Below, in pieces: positions 10,560 through 21,960 of a stretch of DNA of 64,000 nt. The first letter of the stretch is position 1. The number at the start of each line of letters is the position of its first letter. Under the pieces are notes generated by a model. That model did no database searches. It saw nothing but the letters and a program-made list of their open reading frames with translations, and was not told where the DNA came from. This stretch comes from Symbiodinium natans (taxonomy: Eukaryota > Sar > Dinophyceae > Suessiales > Symbiodiniaceae), in assembly GCA_905221605.1 (NCBI GenBank), contig CAJNDS010002697.1, forward strand, positions 20,001-84,000, written 5' to 3'. The translations under genes and the position numbers were made by a program.

Positions 10560-12020
10560 TCATGGTCCAACCACATGTCTATGAACCTACGTTTACTCAA
10601 GCACCGCTGTCACAGCGTGCTCATGGGGTAGGAGAGGGGTAAACGACTCCGGCAACATCCGGCAACCAAACTATCCTGAAGTGGATGACAAGCCTCATCC
10701 TCCGACTAACATACTATTTCAAGCACTGCCAGCTGGGCATGCTTCTGCTAGGCACTTTAGCGCACAACGTTGGTAGATGCCCCAAGTCACCTGCTGCGAT
10801 GAAGCCATGACAGCGGGGAAGTCTTCGGAGGTGGCACCTATCCCAGAGTGTTGACTGCACATGGGCAAAGCAGAAACCAGCGAGTTGGAGCACTGCTGCG
10901 TGTTGTTACTTGAACAAAGAAAGCATTTAGCCGAAGGAAGCGTCAAAGGAATCACCACAGTATTCAGGCGTGACTTATATAAGGGTTCAAACAATTTTGT
11001 GCGGAATCCATCCTTTTGGGTACGTTTCCCGGCCTGGAGATGAAGTACGCTGGAACTTGCCCAATCACTCGAGCCAAACGCAAGGCAAGATTGTATGGGC
11101 AAGCTCCATGCATCAAGGCTTGCTGGAGGTTCAAGGGCTACAGGGCTGCAAGGCTGTTTTCGTCAAGGCGTAGAGGCCTTCTAGACTTCCGAACGTTCCC
11201 CATTACCCTAACTGTCCTTCATTGGAGAGCAACTTAGTGACTTAGTGTAACACAGGACCACAACGGTCCCTAGCGAGCACCGCCACAAGGGCCTGCTCTT
11301 GGCGCTTTACCACCCTCCCCTTCGTCGCATGCACCATACAAGGCTAAACCAGGGTTACTTCTAGTGTGATTTACCTTCTCCCATTTCAGATCCGTGCATA
11401 TCGTACACCGCGACTACAATAAGCCCTTATTCAAGCATCGGCATAAAGGCGTGCTTCTCCAGAAACAGACTTTGCCACAAGATAGACCGTCAAAGAAATT
11501 GAAAGCACTTCGAAAACAGAACAGCTCCGCTATGGAAATGCTCGAGACCCGACAGCTGAAGGTCTGACCGTCCCCCCTCCCCCCGCAGTGGGTCGTGACC
11601 AATGCTGCTGAGCCTTGCCAGGACCTCAGAATACATGTTGAAAATGCAATGATGCCACTGTTCTATGAGAGCTGTAATACAGAAAAGACTATCTTTCAGA
11701 CTCGCCAGCAGACAACAGGACCGCCAACTTGAAAGGATCATGCAAACCCTCATACAAACCAACGGAGCCCAGCCGTACCAGATGAAAGATATCCCCAATC
11801 AAGGCAGGGACAAGCTCGCGAGTTGTGTGACAAAGTCTCCTCAACCTGTGAACAATTGGATGACTGAATCCTGCACTCTACAAGGTAGAACTCCCAGGCA
11901 TTGCGGCGGTAGCGCCTAGCGAGTGTCATGCAAGATGTTGTGCTTCAACAACAATCTTTTGACTGGGTAAAGCATGTGCCCACAGCCACCTTTCATTGAG
12001 ATCTCCTTCCGCCCCAACTG
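10560..12020. repeat. Segmental duplication, copy A
   Basis: Matching blocks occur in the same order in copy B (12255-14010): the hairpin plus ATGGGGTAGG, GCGCACAACGTTGGTA, TGCACCATACAAGGCTA, AGATCCGTGC, ACTTCGAAAACAGA, AGACTCGCCAGC...GACC GCCAACTTG, CCGTACCAGATGAAAGATATC, and CCCACAGCCACC. Divergence and indels are substantial, so the duplication is old. No protein domain is seen. Confidence 0.8.
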
Positions 12021-12254
12021 CAAGGGGTCTCAGGAGTCTAGCTTGCCAGATATAATGGATATAATGAACGCATCAACAGCAAAAAGAGCGGGTCATTGAT
12101 CAGGCTGGATGGTTTGATAGGACATGCCCCCACCGTCGTCCTCAGCGTGCTGCTGGCATTTCGGGCCATAACCTGCCAACAATTCGAGGACGGCTTGGTC
12201 AAAAGTCCCCGCATGAAAACCACAAGAATAGCGCAATGACTTCCACAAGAGCAG

Positions 12255-14010
12255 TTTTCTTGACGGTCCAAACGCATGTCTTTGAACCTATGTTTACCTT
12301 AAGCACCGCTGTCATGGCGTGCTTATGGGGTAGGGTACGCAACACCGGCAACCAAACTGTCATGAAAAGATGACAAGCTTCATCCTCTGGCTAACATGCA
12401 ATTTCAGAAACTGCCATCTTGGCACGTTTTCTTTAGCGCACAACGTTGGTAAATGCCACCTGCGCGACGCAGCGATGGCAGTGGGAAAGCCTTCGGGCGC
12501 CCCTACCTATGGGTCCCTCATTGATACAGGACGTTGTGAGTATGCTTCATTGCATCCCATGGTGTTGATTGCACATGGGCAAAGTGGAAGCCAGCAAGTT
12601 GGAGCATTGCTCCGCTTCCTTGCTGCTAGCACAAAGCAAGCGGAGTCCGGTTCGAGCCAAGAGCAGGGCGAGCTTGCGCGGGCCGGCTCCAGACATTGGC
12701 CAGGGGCTCTTTGCATCCACGTGATCGAATAAGCCTTCTAGACTCGGAACTTACGGTGTAGGGTCGTTGTTATGCTCCCACTATGCACCATACAAGGCTA
12801 CCAGGATTACTTCTAGCGTGATTTGCTACCTCCAATGTCAGATCCGTGCTTACTGTCAATGGCCCGTCCTGGACGTGTTCTATGGGCTCCTTCGTAGGAT
12901 GGATTCTATCATATCTATCCAACACCAAGACTGCAAGAATCTAAGAACCTCCCACTCAAGAACGCCTCGCGAACGTAACTGCAACAAGGGAGACCTCAAG
13001 CATGAGCGAAGTGACAGAGTGGAGCCCCGGCGCAGCGTCAAAGAATGTGAATGCCGTACTTCGAAAACAGACCCACCAGTTCCACTGTCCAAATGCTCAA
13101 GATCCGACACATCTCAAGCTTTCACCCTCCCCGCAGCGGTGGGTGGGACCCAATGCTGCCGAGCTCGGCCAGAACCTCGATGTACAGCCTGTCTTGCGCC
13201 TGTCGGAAATGCAACGATGCCCACTGTCCGAAGAGGTACTATGACGTGCTCAGATGTGAGAACACTGTAGAAATAGATAAAGCAAAGAGACTCGCCAGCC
13301 GACAAAAGGACCGCCAACTTGCAAGGATCATGGAAGCCCTCGTACAAGCCAAACATACTGCCACCGAGCTTAGCCGTACCAGATGAAAGATATCGCATCC
13401 GGCATACCGTAGGAGAATGAATCCTTTGAAGACGCCCTAGTGCCCCAGTATCCATGCTGAGGCTGACCCGTGAGCTTTGATCATTGGAAGGTAGTCAAGC
13501 CCAGGGACACGCTAGCATCCGTGGGTCCTGCCTTGACCTACGAAAGCTTCGAAAACATGTTTCTTAGTCTTTTGCTTGTCCCGGACGCGCAGCACCTAAA
13601 CCATGTGAAAATGATGTTCGAAAAGTTTACTACCCTCAGCCCCAATCCCTAAACCCCAATCCCTAAACCCCTACCCAATAGCCACCCAATGACCAAGAGG
13701 AAGGCGCCTTGTGGCGCTGGAAGCTGGTGATGTCACTGCTACGCCTAATCCAGAGCTGAAGTTTCCGTCTAAAGAAATCTAAAGTTCAGGGATGGGTCAC
13801 GAGATGTGCGATCAACCTGTGAACCATTGGGAGGCTCCTGCACCCTACATGGCGGAACTCCCTGGCATTACGGCGGTAGCGTCTGGTGTCGTGCAAGATG
13901 TTGTCTCATCAACAACTTTTAGTTCAAGCACCTGCCCACAGCCACCCTTCACTAAGACCTGCTGCGTTTCGTGCTTCACCACCACTAGCAGCAAGCACCA
14001 ACGCGGTAGA
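12255..14010. repeat. Segmental duplication, copy B
   Basis: This is the partner of 10560-12020, with the shared blocks in collinear order. It is longer chiefly because about 400 bp is inserted between the AGATGAAAGATATC block (13380-13400) and the GTGAACCATTGG block (13815), an interval that includes a telomere-like tract. Confidence 0.8.
13641..13676 (-). repeat. Short interstitial telomere-like tract (CCCTAAA type)
   Basis: Two CCCTAAAC units separated by CCCAAT words occur in tandem. The motif is the complement of TTTAGGG, the telomere repeat of plants and dinoflagellates. It lies in the copy-specific insertion of the segmental duplication. Confidence 0.6.
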
Positions 14011-15830
14011 GCTTTGTCACAAACCATGCATAGTCTCAGAAAACAACCAAACCCTGACGTGAAAAAAAGGCTCACAGCTGGCAGGCTTCCTGTACGGGAG
14101 TCGCCGTGCCTGCTCACCGCTGCCGCGTTGCCCGAGTGCAGGCCTGGAAAGCAGAAGGTATTTCAATAAGAGCGGGCGATGTGCTTGGTAAGACAAGAAC
14201 AGCTCGAAGGAGCCGGGGAGAAAACCAAAAAAGCAGTGGGGAATGATCCTTAAGCCTAGAATGAGCTTTCACCATTGAGGTTTCAATGTGGGAGGGGGTT
14301 GTTCAAAAAGGTCCTTTATAAGAATGGACCATGGAATAGGAGCCCCTTAAACAACTACCATGAGCACTCTTCACCCTGACACTGCGACTTGATGTGAATA
14401 AATGACATGAGATTTGTCACTGCAACTTGGAAGTAGCGCAAGCTGACCAAGAACCGTGCTTTGCTTTTGGCTCTTTAGATGCGAACTTCACACCATGGAA
14501 CCTTTCAAACGCTTTGCAAACGGCTGATACATCATCCTCTCGCCACCCAACTGTACCCCTCTCCGAACACAACAGCGACGGGGCACAAATCCCAGGGGCA
14601 GCGAGGGGCAGCGAGGGCCATCGTCAGCATCGTTGCCTTAATTAACACGAAGCCAACCCACATGACATGCTGCAACGAATGGAACAAGCAGCGTACGATA
14701 GTGCTGCTCGACGTTCACTATCGCAACAAGCAATGCGCTGCCTGACACATCTGACAATCATGAATGACACGTAAAAGTGCAACCGGGAGCGAGAAAACTT
14801 GCGCGTTCATAGTTTAGTGAAACCACCGGGTGCAAAACAAGAATTGTTGGTTTGCCAATCTGGGTGTGGCTTCACTGCATGAACTGCTGCAAGAGAATGC
14901 TAGGTTGCAAATTGCAACCGAACTTGCTAACTGTACACGGGATAGCATTTGGCCCGAAATCCCCGGATTGCAGGGGTATCAAAGCCCCAAAAGCATCAAA
15001 CCGTTCTACAAATGAAGATGCAAACTGCAGCGAGCGGCCATGCTTGAGAGGTCACGTCGGAAGACGTTGGTAGCTCGTCTGCTCAGACAAACGGTCTTGA
15101 GCCCTCATCCGCCGAAAGGCGCAAATCGAGTGTGTGCGCACCCGTCCTTGCGCCCATGCGCTGACACCACACAAATTCATCCAAGAAAGCTTCTGGCATT
15201 CACATCTTTTGCGAATGTGCAAGAAGAGTTCACATGCGACACTTCTAAAATTTTGAATGCTGCGATATCTCTTAGAATAGGATTGAACACGGCCATTTGG
15301 CTCCCCAGAACATCACCAGAACCTGTCTCACCACAATGGTGAACAATTAAGCAAGAACACATTCCGCCTCAAATCAGTTCATTTTTTCATCGGTCGCCAA
15401 GCCGTCAAATTTTGATTGCGATGTTAACTAATGTATGATCTGCTGTTGTGCTACCGCAACCATGAATCACATTGTATACGTTTCGGCATTATCAAACTAT
15501 CAAAACGCCATGTGGCGGCTTACATTGCACTGATGACGACCATGCCCCTATGCCATGCACCGCAAGGGGAAACATTACGTGGAAAGCTTCTTATGCCGTG
15601 TATCTAACAGTTGTGACCAGCTGGTTTGTGCCGCACCCGCACGCGGAAGGGGCCTATGAGCGTCTGGCTTCTCTGGATTGTTCCTGGCCCGCAATGTGGA
15701 TTGGGAGCAAAGTCCAGCCATCCCAAGGCTGCCTAAGCCTCGGCTGCCTGTCGTTGCTTAAACCCGTAAAGGTACAAGTGCCTTGCATCTGCACCATTTT
15801 TCGCACTGCCATTTTGGGTTAGAGTCGAGA
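14010..15830. other. No recognisable feature
   Basis: Only short frames of random-looking composition are present on both strands. I saw no domain, RNA gene, tandem array or long inverted repeat in this stretch. Confidence 0.4.
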
Positions 15831-15959
15831 GGTCAACGATACACGTGTTTTTAACTAAGGAGGGGCACAAAAAGACACATTTTGTGAACAATTTGGCAAA
15901 AGTGGCAAAACTGTTCCTGAGCAAGCAGGGCGCTTGCCGCAGCCACCCCTGCGAGCTCA

Positions 15960-16460
15960 GGAGCCATTTTACCATTATCCGCGCCAGAGCTGCCTCATCC
16001 TCATGACTGTCGACAATTTCAAAACAACCATGCTTCAAAAAAGTTCTAATGACCAAAAACGTGCCACAACGAAGGTTTTTCAACTCTTTTGAGACAACAC
16101 CTAGCCAAAAAGATGCCAAAACGCTGGGCTTTTTCGTGCGAAAACGCAGAACTTCTGAACACCTTTGAGACATCACATATGAACCACGCCATAGCTGTCT
16201 CGTCCTCGTGACTGTCGTCACGTTGTTTAAGCAACCATGCCTGGAAAACACCTCAAATAACCACAGGGTCTTCAACACTTCTCAGACAACGCATACCCAA
16301 AATCCGTGCCGAATCGCCGGGTCTTTCAACACTTCTGAACACTTTTGAAACATAACATAACCACAAACATGCATGCTTGAAAAACATTTTTGAAACGTCA
16401 CATAAACAAGAAGGCGCCAAAACGCAAGGTCTTTCCCCACTTTTTTAAAACACTTTTGAG
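15960..16460. repeat. Diverged tandem blocks with ACTTTTGA-CATCACAT words
   Basis: Units containing CTTCTGAACAC, CTTTTGAGACA or TTGAAACATAACAT, and AACCATGCTTGAAAAACA recur at about 16020-16110, 16140-16250 and 16315-16455. A minus-strand frame runs through part of it, but its translation is a translation of the repeat (CSEVL and HGCL words recur). Confidence 0.5.
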
Positions 16461-16477
16461 ACCTTATTTGGTTATCA

Positions 16478-16580
16478 TTCGGAAGGAGCCCTTCCGAACC
16501 TTTGGCCATCATTCGGAAGGAGCCCTTCCGAACTTCGGAAGGAGCGCTTCCAAACCTCATTTGGCTCTCATTTGGAAGGA
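16478..16580. repeat. Cluster of palindromes with 9-bp arms
   Basis: Two perfect copies (16478-16498 and 16512-16532) have arms TTCGGAAGG and CCTTCCGAA around AGC. A third (16534-16554) and a partial fourth (about 16571-16583) are degenerate. They are spaced about 20-35 bp apart and separated by TTTGG-containing linkers. Confidence 0.85.
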
Positions 16581-16724
16581 GCCACAAACTTTGCCACAAA
16601 CTAATTATGCCAGCGATTGTCGACAAATTAGGGAACATTAAGATTTTTGACAAAGGGAAAACCGTGTGAAGCAACAATGCAACGAACAGCACAGGCAGCG
16701 TGTGACGCACATCATGAAAAACTT

Positions 16725-17140
16725 TGGCCCAGATGCGTTTTTTGGAGCCCAAACCAATTTCACAGATAAACGTTGTACTTGGCCTCCACAATCTCCTTTT
16801 TGATCTCATTTCCTGGACTTCTCATGGCTTCTCCAAATATCACTCAGCCTTGTGCGGCAAAAAGACAGGTACATTCTCTAGATGCGTCTTTCGGACCCCG
16901 AACAACGCATCCAGACCATTTGAGGCCCCGGGGAGTGACACAAAAGAATGAGAATGATCAACAAGCACGGGGTTGCGTGGAACTGTCACATATGCGTGTC
17001 TTAGAGCCCAAACTGTGCATCTATGTCTGTTTCATGTGTCGCTTCACAGATAAACGTTGTACTTGGCCTCCACAATCTCCGTTTTGATCCCGTATTCCCT
17101 GATTTACTTGAAGCGTTTTGCCACCATTACACTGAGCATT
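16725..17140. repeat. Pair of direct repeats around CACAGATAAACGTTGTACTT
   Basis: Segments at about 16725-16860 and 16990-17140 share GCGTNTTNGAGCCCAAAC, CACAGATAAACGTTGTACTT, GGCCTCCACAATCTCC, TTTTGATC and ATNACACTNAGC blocks in order. They are non-coding and of moderate divergence. Confidence 0.75.
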
Positions 17141-17319
17141 CCACGGGTATGGAAGACTTGCATCCATTGAATGTACAAATGCATTCACATTTATTCCACG
17201 CAATAGAAGTCATCATTTTTTTCGCACCCAAGGCGAACGGTGGGGAAATCTGTTTGATGATTTGAGTGAAGCACCGGTGCCATACCTAAAGCATGGCACC
17301 CGCACCAACGATCACGCGC

Positions 17320-18070
17320 GAGGTCCTTCACTCGCCCCAAGCGCCAAGGACGGAGCTCGCAAGAGCACTGAAGTCTACATCCACTTTGGCCCCAAGCCCT
17401 TCACAGGAATCGTCACGGGATGGCTCATCGGCAAATCCATCACGCGTCTCTTGAACGATGGCAGCGCCATACGGGTTGACTGAGGTGCCACGGATCGTGC
17501 ATGATAGGGCTCCTTCGTTATCGCTGAAAGCTACTATACTGCAACCACGCAAGATTGGGTCCCATGCATTGAGGCTTCCAACCACGCCAAGCACTCTCCT
17601 CTTCAGCAAGACGTCGGAGCCTTCTTGCTGAAGTAGCCAATCTTATCGCCAGCCATGGAAGCGATGACGCCCCCTAAACCACATCGCCGATCATCGTACG
17701 AAGCATCCGCGTAAATATGCCAGGTACACTGCATGTTTGCATCAATGCATTTGGGTGCACCGTAGATAACACACTCACGAAATGTCACGAATTTGAAGCA
17801 ATGCGCTCTGGGTGACATCATCCAACTTGCTGCCTCCTTTGGCCACAAACCTGAACAGGGCCTTGTACGAACTGGCAGCCCGCCTGCCTGCAATCTGGTT
17901 CTCGGCAAACTGTCGGCGACCCCTAAATCTTTCCCCATCTTTCAGAGCACGGAATCCCATATCAAGGTGACCAGAGATGGCCTCAAAGATCTCCTGACGC
18001 CTCGACTCAGTGTTCGAAATACACTGAATCGGCCAGGGCAACAATGTTTGTTGCAAGCCAGGAACCACTG
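17320..18070 (-). pseudogene. RNase H-like domain of a DIRS-like retroelement, decayed
   Basis: Read 18070 to 17320, the minus strand gives ALKDGERFRGRRQFAENQIA, then HIYADASYDDRRCGLGGV, FSDNEGALSCTIRGTS and FADEPSRDDS in changing frames. The ADAS, SDNEGAL and ADEPSR elements fit RNase H catalytic strands plus the ADxxSR tail typical of retroelement RNase H. Frameshifts between the parts show it is inactive. The RT that should precede it is not recognisable above 18070. Assignment to a DIRS-like class is inference from similarity in style to the 20.8-23 kb element. Confidence 0.6.
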
Positions 18071-18235
18071 CACGCGAGCCACCGCGCGCGAGCTACCGCA
18101 AGCGAGCTACCGCACGCGAGCCATTGCGCACGAGCCACCGCACGCGAGCCTCGCGAGCTACCGCGCGCGAACCGCACGCGAGCCACCGTGCGCGAGCCAC
18201 CGTGCGCGAGCCACCGCGCGAGCCACCGCACCTAA
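18060..18235. repeat. GCGAGCCACCG minisatellite
   Basis: A 9-18 bp unit (GCGCGAGCCACCG with variants CGAGCTACCG and ACGAGCCATTG) is repeated about twelve times. Long frames across it on both strands are products of the repeat. Confidence 0.9.
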
Positions 18236-18376
18236 ATTTGGCAGGGGCAACAGCTGACATCGCCGGAACCTAAAGGTTTGTTCCAGCCAGACTTCGTAAC
18301 CCGGAGGAGTTTGCATAGTTCTCACACAAATGCAACCCAGGAACTGTTCAGGCAGCAATGCTTCTCACACAAGCCC

Positions 18377-18556
18377 TTCAAGACGGAGAATTCGGATGAC
18401 TCTGGCCCGGAACATCGGTGAGCATTCCGGATACAAAATGGTTGGACAAAGGCTTTACGACGGAGAATTCGGATGGCTCTGGCCCGGAACGTTGTTTAGC
18501 ATTCCGGACAAAACGGATAAACAAAACTTCAAGACGGAGAATTCGGATGGCTCTAG
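18377..18556. repeat. Three copies of a roughly 75-bp tandem unit
   Basis: The block GACGGAGAATTCGGATG followed by CTCTGGCCCGGAAC and GCATTCCGGA begins at about 18383, 18458 and 18534, the last truncated. Confidence 0.85.
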
Positions 18557-18579
18557 GGTTCTTGAGGAAGCTGGATTTG

Positions 18580-20340
18580 CTTTAGTAAACCACCCAATAG
18601 GATTTTTGACGAAGCTGGATTTGTTTTATGAGCAAACAGGATTTGCTTTCATGTCCCACCCAGTAGGCCTTACGAGGAAGCAGGACACAAATGCCAACGC
18701 GCAATCACTGTCTACCACTGCTGCAGGTGCTTCATGATTGCCTCAGGGCGTCAGCAGCGGACGGAGCCATATTCCAAGGCTAAGGCTTTGCATCCCACCC
18801 AAGAAGCGTTTGGAGGAGGAAGGGTTTGCGTCACTGTCCCACCGTCCCACCCAACAGATCGTTTGAAGAAGCAGGATCTGCTTAAGTGATCCACCCAACA
18901 GGCTTTATAAGCACACTTTAGTATCCCATCCAATAGATCTTATGAGGAAGCAGGATTTGCTTTAGTGTCCCACCCAGTAGGTCTTGTGAAGACGTATGAT
19001 TTACCCCCAATAAATCTTGTAAGGAACAAAGATGTGATCTAGCATCCCATCTAAGAGGTCTGATGAAGAAGTAGCACATGCGTGAATGTCCCACCCAATA
19101 AGTGTTATGAGGAAGCAGGATTTGCTTCAGCGTCCCACCCAACAGATCGTTTGAAGTGGCCCAATAGGCCTTATAAGCGCACTGTTGTATCCCATCCAAT
19201 AGATCTTCTGAGGAAGCAGTGCTTTAGTGTCCCACCCAGTAGGTCTTGTGAAGACGTATGATTTACCCCCAATAAATCTTGTAAGGAACAAAGATGTGAT
19301 CTAGCATCCCATCTAAGAGGTCTGATGAAGAAGTAGCAAATGCGTGAATGTCCCACCCAATTGGTCTTATGAGGAAGCAGGATTTGCTTTAGCACAACAC
19401 CAAGTAGGTCTTATGAGGAAGCATGAAGAAGCAGCATTTGCTTTAGTGTCCCACCCAAAATAACTTATGAGGAAGCTGGATGTGCTTCAGTGTCCCATCC
19501 AACAGATCGTATGAGGAAGCAGTGTCTCTTCATAAGAAAGGACAACTTTAGTATCCCCACCACACAATTAATCTTTTGGGATTTGCTTTAGTGTCCCGCC
19601 CAATAGGCTTTTTGAAGCAGCAGGATTTGTTTGTACACCCTTCGGTAGGCATCTTCAAGGGCACTGGATTCGATGGCAAGTTTTTGAACGCCTTGCGCAA
19701 ATCTCACGTGGGTACTTTGAGAGGAATCTTTTGGCACTTCCGGTCATGATGCATTCGGTAGCTCAGACCTGCTGCCACAGCATCAGCTGCTTTAGTGTCC
19801 CACCCAGTAGGTCTTGTGAATCGCATGATTCCCCAATAAATCTTGCAAGGAATTGGGATTTGCTAGTGCCCCACCCAGTAGACTTGTGAGCAAGCAGGAT
19901 TTTGATTCAGTGTCCCGTCCAATAAGTATTTTGAAAAGATAGGATTTGCTTTAGTATCCCCAATAGGTCTTATGAGGATGCAGGATGTATTTAAATGCCC
20001 CACCAAAAAGGTCTGAAAAAGAACAACGACCTTAACATCCGATCCAATCCCACCAAATAGTTCTTATGAGGCAATATGAGGAAGCAAGATTTGCTTCAGT
20101 GTCCCACCCAAAAGTTTTATGAGGAAGCTTTTGTTGTAGTGTCTCACCGGAGAAGTTCTATTTAAATAGGATTTGCTATATACTATGTCCCACCCAATAG
20201 GTCTGATGAAAAAGCTGGATTGCTTTACTGTCCCCCCAAATATTGGCCTTATGCGGAAGTAGGATTTGCTTTAGTATCCCATCCACTAGGTCGCATGAGG
20301 AAGGAGGACTTGCTTTAACTTTCCATCTAATTGGTCCTAA
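18580..20340. repeat. Long diverged satellite array, 45-60 bp period, with higher-order copies
   Basis: About thirty units carry the core GTCCCACCCAATAGGTCTT then ATGAGGAAGCAGGATTTGCT, spaced mostly 45-60 bp, with many indels. A larger block at 18960-19100 is repeated almost exactly at 19225-19365, giving a higher-order period of about 264 bp. No coding function is visible. Confidence 0.9.
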
Positions 20341-20734
20341 AAAATACATATCAGGAAGCGTTCAGGTAAGTCCTACACCACGCAACCCAAGGCTTAAGGA
20401 TGCTGACAAGGGTGCGATGATGCAAAGGGGGTAACGAAAGACTGAACACTAATCCTCGCACTCCTTTTGTTTCGGCTTGCCGGAAGTGTCAGTCAGCTGC
20501 TTTCGAATCCGATCGGCCTTTGGCCGAGGACGGATAATCCAAAAAGCTGAAGCTGGCTGACAGTCACGAGTAAGTAACTGGCAACGAAACCTCGCAGCAG
20601 CCGCGAATTTGCCCAGGAAAGAAAGTGAGGTGACGGCAAAGCTATCTACGGACCGTTGAAGTCCGCTTAGATGTGCGCCGCCGGAGGGCGCACAAAGCGT
20701 TTGTCTATGGGAAAGAGACTCGGCCGCCTTCAGT

Positions 20735-20834
20735 TGGGCCCAATAAAGGCATCTTGGCCGAATCCAGGTTGGGCATCTTGGCCGAGTCCAGATTTCAAGT
20801 TGGGCCCAAGACGGGCATCTTGGCCAAATCCAGG
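20735..20834. repeat. Three-fold CATCTTGGCC repeat
   Basis: A unit of about 28-44 bp containing TTGGGC then CATCTTGGCC(G/A)A(A/G)TCCAG occurs three times immediately before the first terminal-type direct repeat. Confidence 0.8.
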
Positions 20835-21012
20835 TGTTCAACCCGGGACAGTCCGTTACGCACCCGGTGGAGAGGCGCCCCCTTTTTTTAACGAGCGGCG
20901 AAATGAGGTCCAGTCGAGTGCCGGGGTACGGAAGCACCGGACAGCTCGACCGGCAGGTCGGCCGGAGTTCCGAAAGCACTCAGCCGGACAACAGTGTGAT
21001 GTGGGTCAGCCC
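20835..21012. repeat. Direct repeat T1 at the 3' side of the DIRS-like element
   Basis: This 178-bp block is repeated at 21163-21350 (188 bp; the second copy has a 10-bp duplication, AATAGCGGCG). Both start GTTCAACCCGGGACAG and end GATGTGGGTCAGCCC. The second copy abuts the retroelement coding remnant, so these may be its terminal or split repeats. Confidence 0.85.
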
Positions 21013-21162
21013 CATGGAGGAGAAAGGGGACGGAGGCGGGTAAAGAAAGTGCTACACACGGGAAGTACCGGAACTGCAAGCACGTGGCCGGAGCTGCGAG
21101 CCGATGGCTGCAGGCGGCCATTGCGATCCCGTATCAAACATACACGATCTACGCTCGAAAAC

Positions 21163-21350
21163 GTTCAACCCGGGACAGTCCGTTACGCACCCGGTGTAGA
21201 GGCGCCCCCTTTTTTCAACGAGCGGCGAAATAGCGGCGAAATGAGGTCCAGTCGAGTGCCGGGGTACGGAAGCACCGGACAGCTAGACCGGCAGGTCGGC
21301 CGGAGTTCCGAAAGCACTCAGCCGGACAACAGTGTGATGTGGGTCAGCCC
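21163..21350. repeat. Direct repeat T2, partner of 20835-21012
   Basis: It is nearly identical to T1 and separated from it by 150 bp of unique sequence. It lies directly downstream, in the sense of the minus-strand element, of the RNase H remnant. Confidence 0.85.
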
Positions 21351-21401
21351 AGGTATTTCACGCGCAGCATGACCCTCTCAGGGAAAAGACCCAAACACAC
21401 T

Positions 21402-21960
21402 TCAAGCCGCACGTGGAAAGACCCTAGACAAGGGGACCTCTTCAGGGAAGACGCGTAGCTGGTGCGGGGCCAGCAATGCTCCCCAAGGAATCGGTCGAAT
21501 GCAATCAGGCGGGAGCCCAAGCATTTCAGGCACCGATCCACGACTGAGACCGTCTGCGATGGTATTGATGAAACCGGGAACATGCTCTATGACGGCCTCC
21601 AGACGAGTACGGCGCTGCAGCCGGAAGAAAGCCTCCAGAACATGGCACAAGCCGGTAGCCATGGACAGCCCCTTCCAAGAAGCTGCCTCAGAAGCAGCGT
21701 TGTCGCAGCGTAATCTGACGCACAGGACTCCGCGAGCATCGGGGAGCAGGGCGTCTAAGAGAAAGAGGAGCGCGCACTGTGCCAGAAGCTCCCACGCAGC
21801 GATGAAACATTGCAATGAGTCTTCGGGAGTAAGCCAAGGGCAGAGGGCGGAGCTGTGCCAGAGTAAACGACATTTGAAATGCACGCGTTTCGCCGGAAGG
21901 CAGCCGCACAAACCCTCCAAGGCCTGCCTGGGATGCAGAAGCGCAGGCATCAGCAAAGGC
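21402..21960 (-). pseudogene. RNase H domain of the DIRS-like element
   Basis: The frame reads LCVRLRCDNAASEAASWKG and then VIEHVPGFINTIADGLSRGS. CDN supplies a catalytic Asp and HVPG...ADGLSRG is the classic C-terminal RNase H signature of DIRS and gypsy-like elements. The frame is open for about 184 codons but is not continuous with the RT frame, so the element is probably defective. Confidence 0.65.

Larger units (their letters stand above)
8003..12324. repeat. Family of 24-nt imperfect hairpins, AAGCAC(T/C)GC-N7-GC(A/G)TGCTT
   Basis: Copies lie at 8003-8026, 8203-8226, 8439-8462, 9212-9235, 10534-10557, 10599-10622, 10721-10744, 11433-11456 and 12301-12324, plus an outlier at 1777-1800. 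The arms AAGCAC and GTGCTT or GCATGCTT are conserved and length is always 24, while the 7-nt centre varies. All read the same way in the given strand, which is nearly self-complementary. Some sit at the ends of the 190-bp repeats; others are independent of them. Confidence 0.8.

Noticed and set aside
12645-12675. Possible tRNA T-loop (GGTTCGAGCC)
   Set aside because: No acceptor, D or anticodon arms at the right distances could be drawn on either strand.
15733-16278. Minus-strand 181-codon frame as a gene
   Set aside because: The translation repeats internally with the 15.96-16.46 kb repeat blocks and has no recognisable domain.
18580-20340. CRISPR-like regular spacing in the repeat array (also 27690-28190)
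   Set aside because: Units are contiguous and diverged, with no unique spacers and no cas genes; the context is eukaryotic. These are satellites.
20671-21372. Plus-strand 233-codon frame
   Set aside because: It contains two translations of the same T1/T2 direct repeat and lies antisense to the retroelement; a product of repeat composition.
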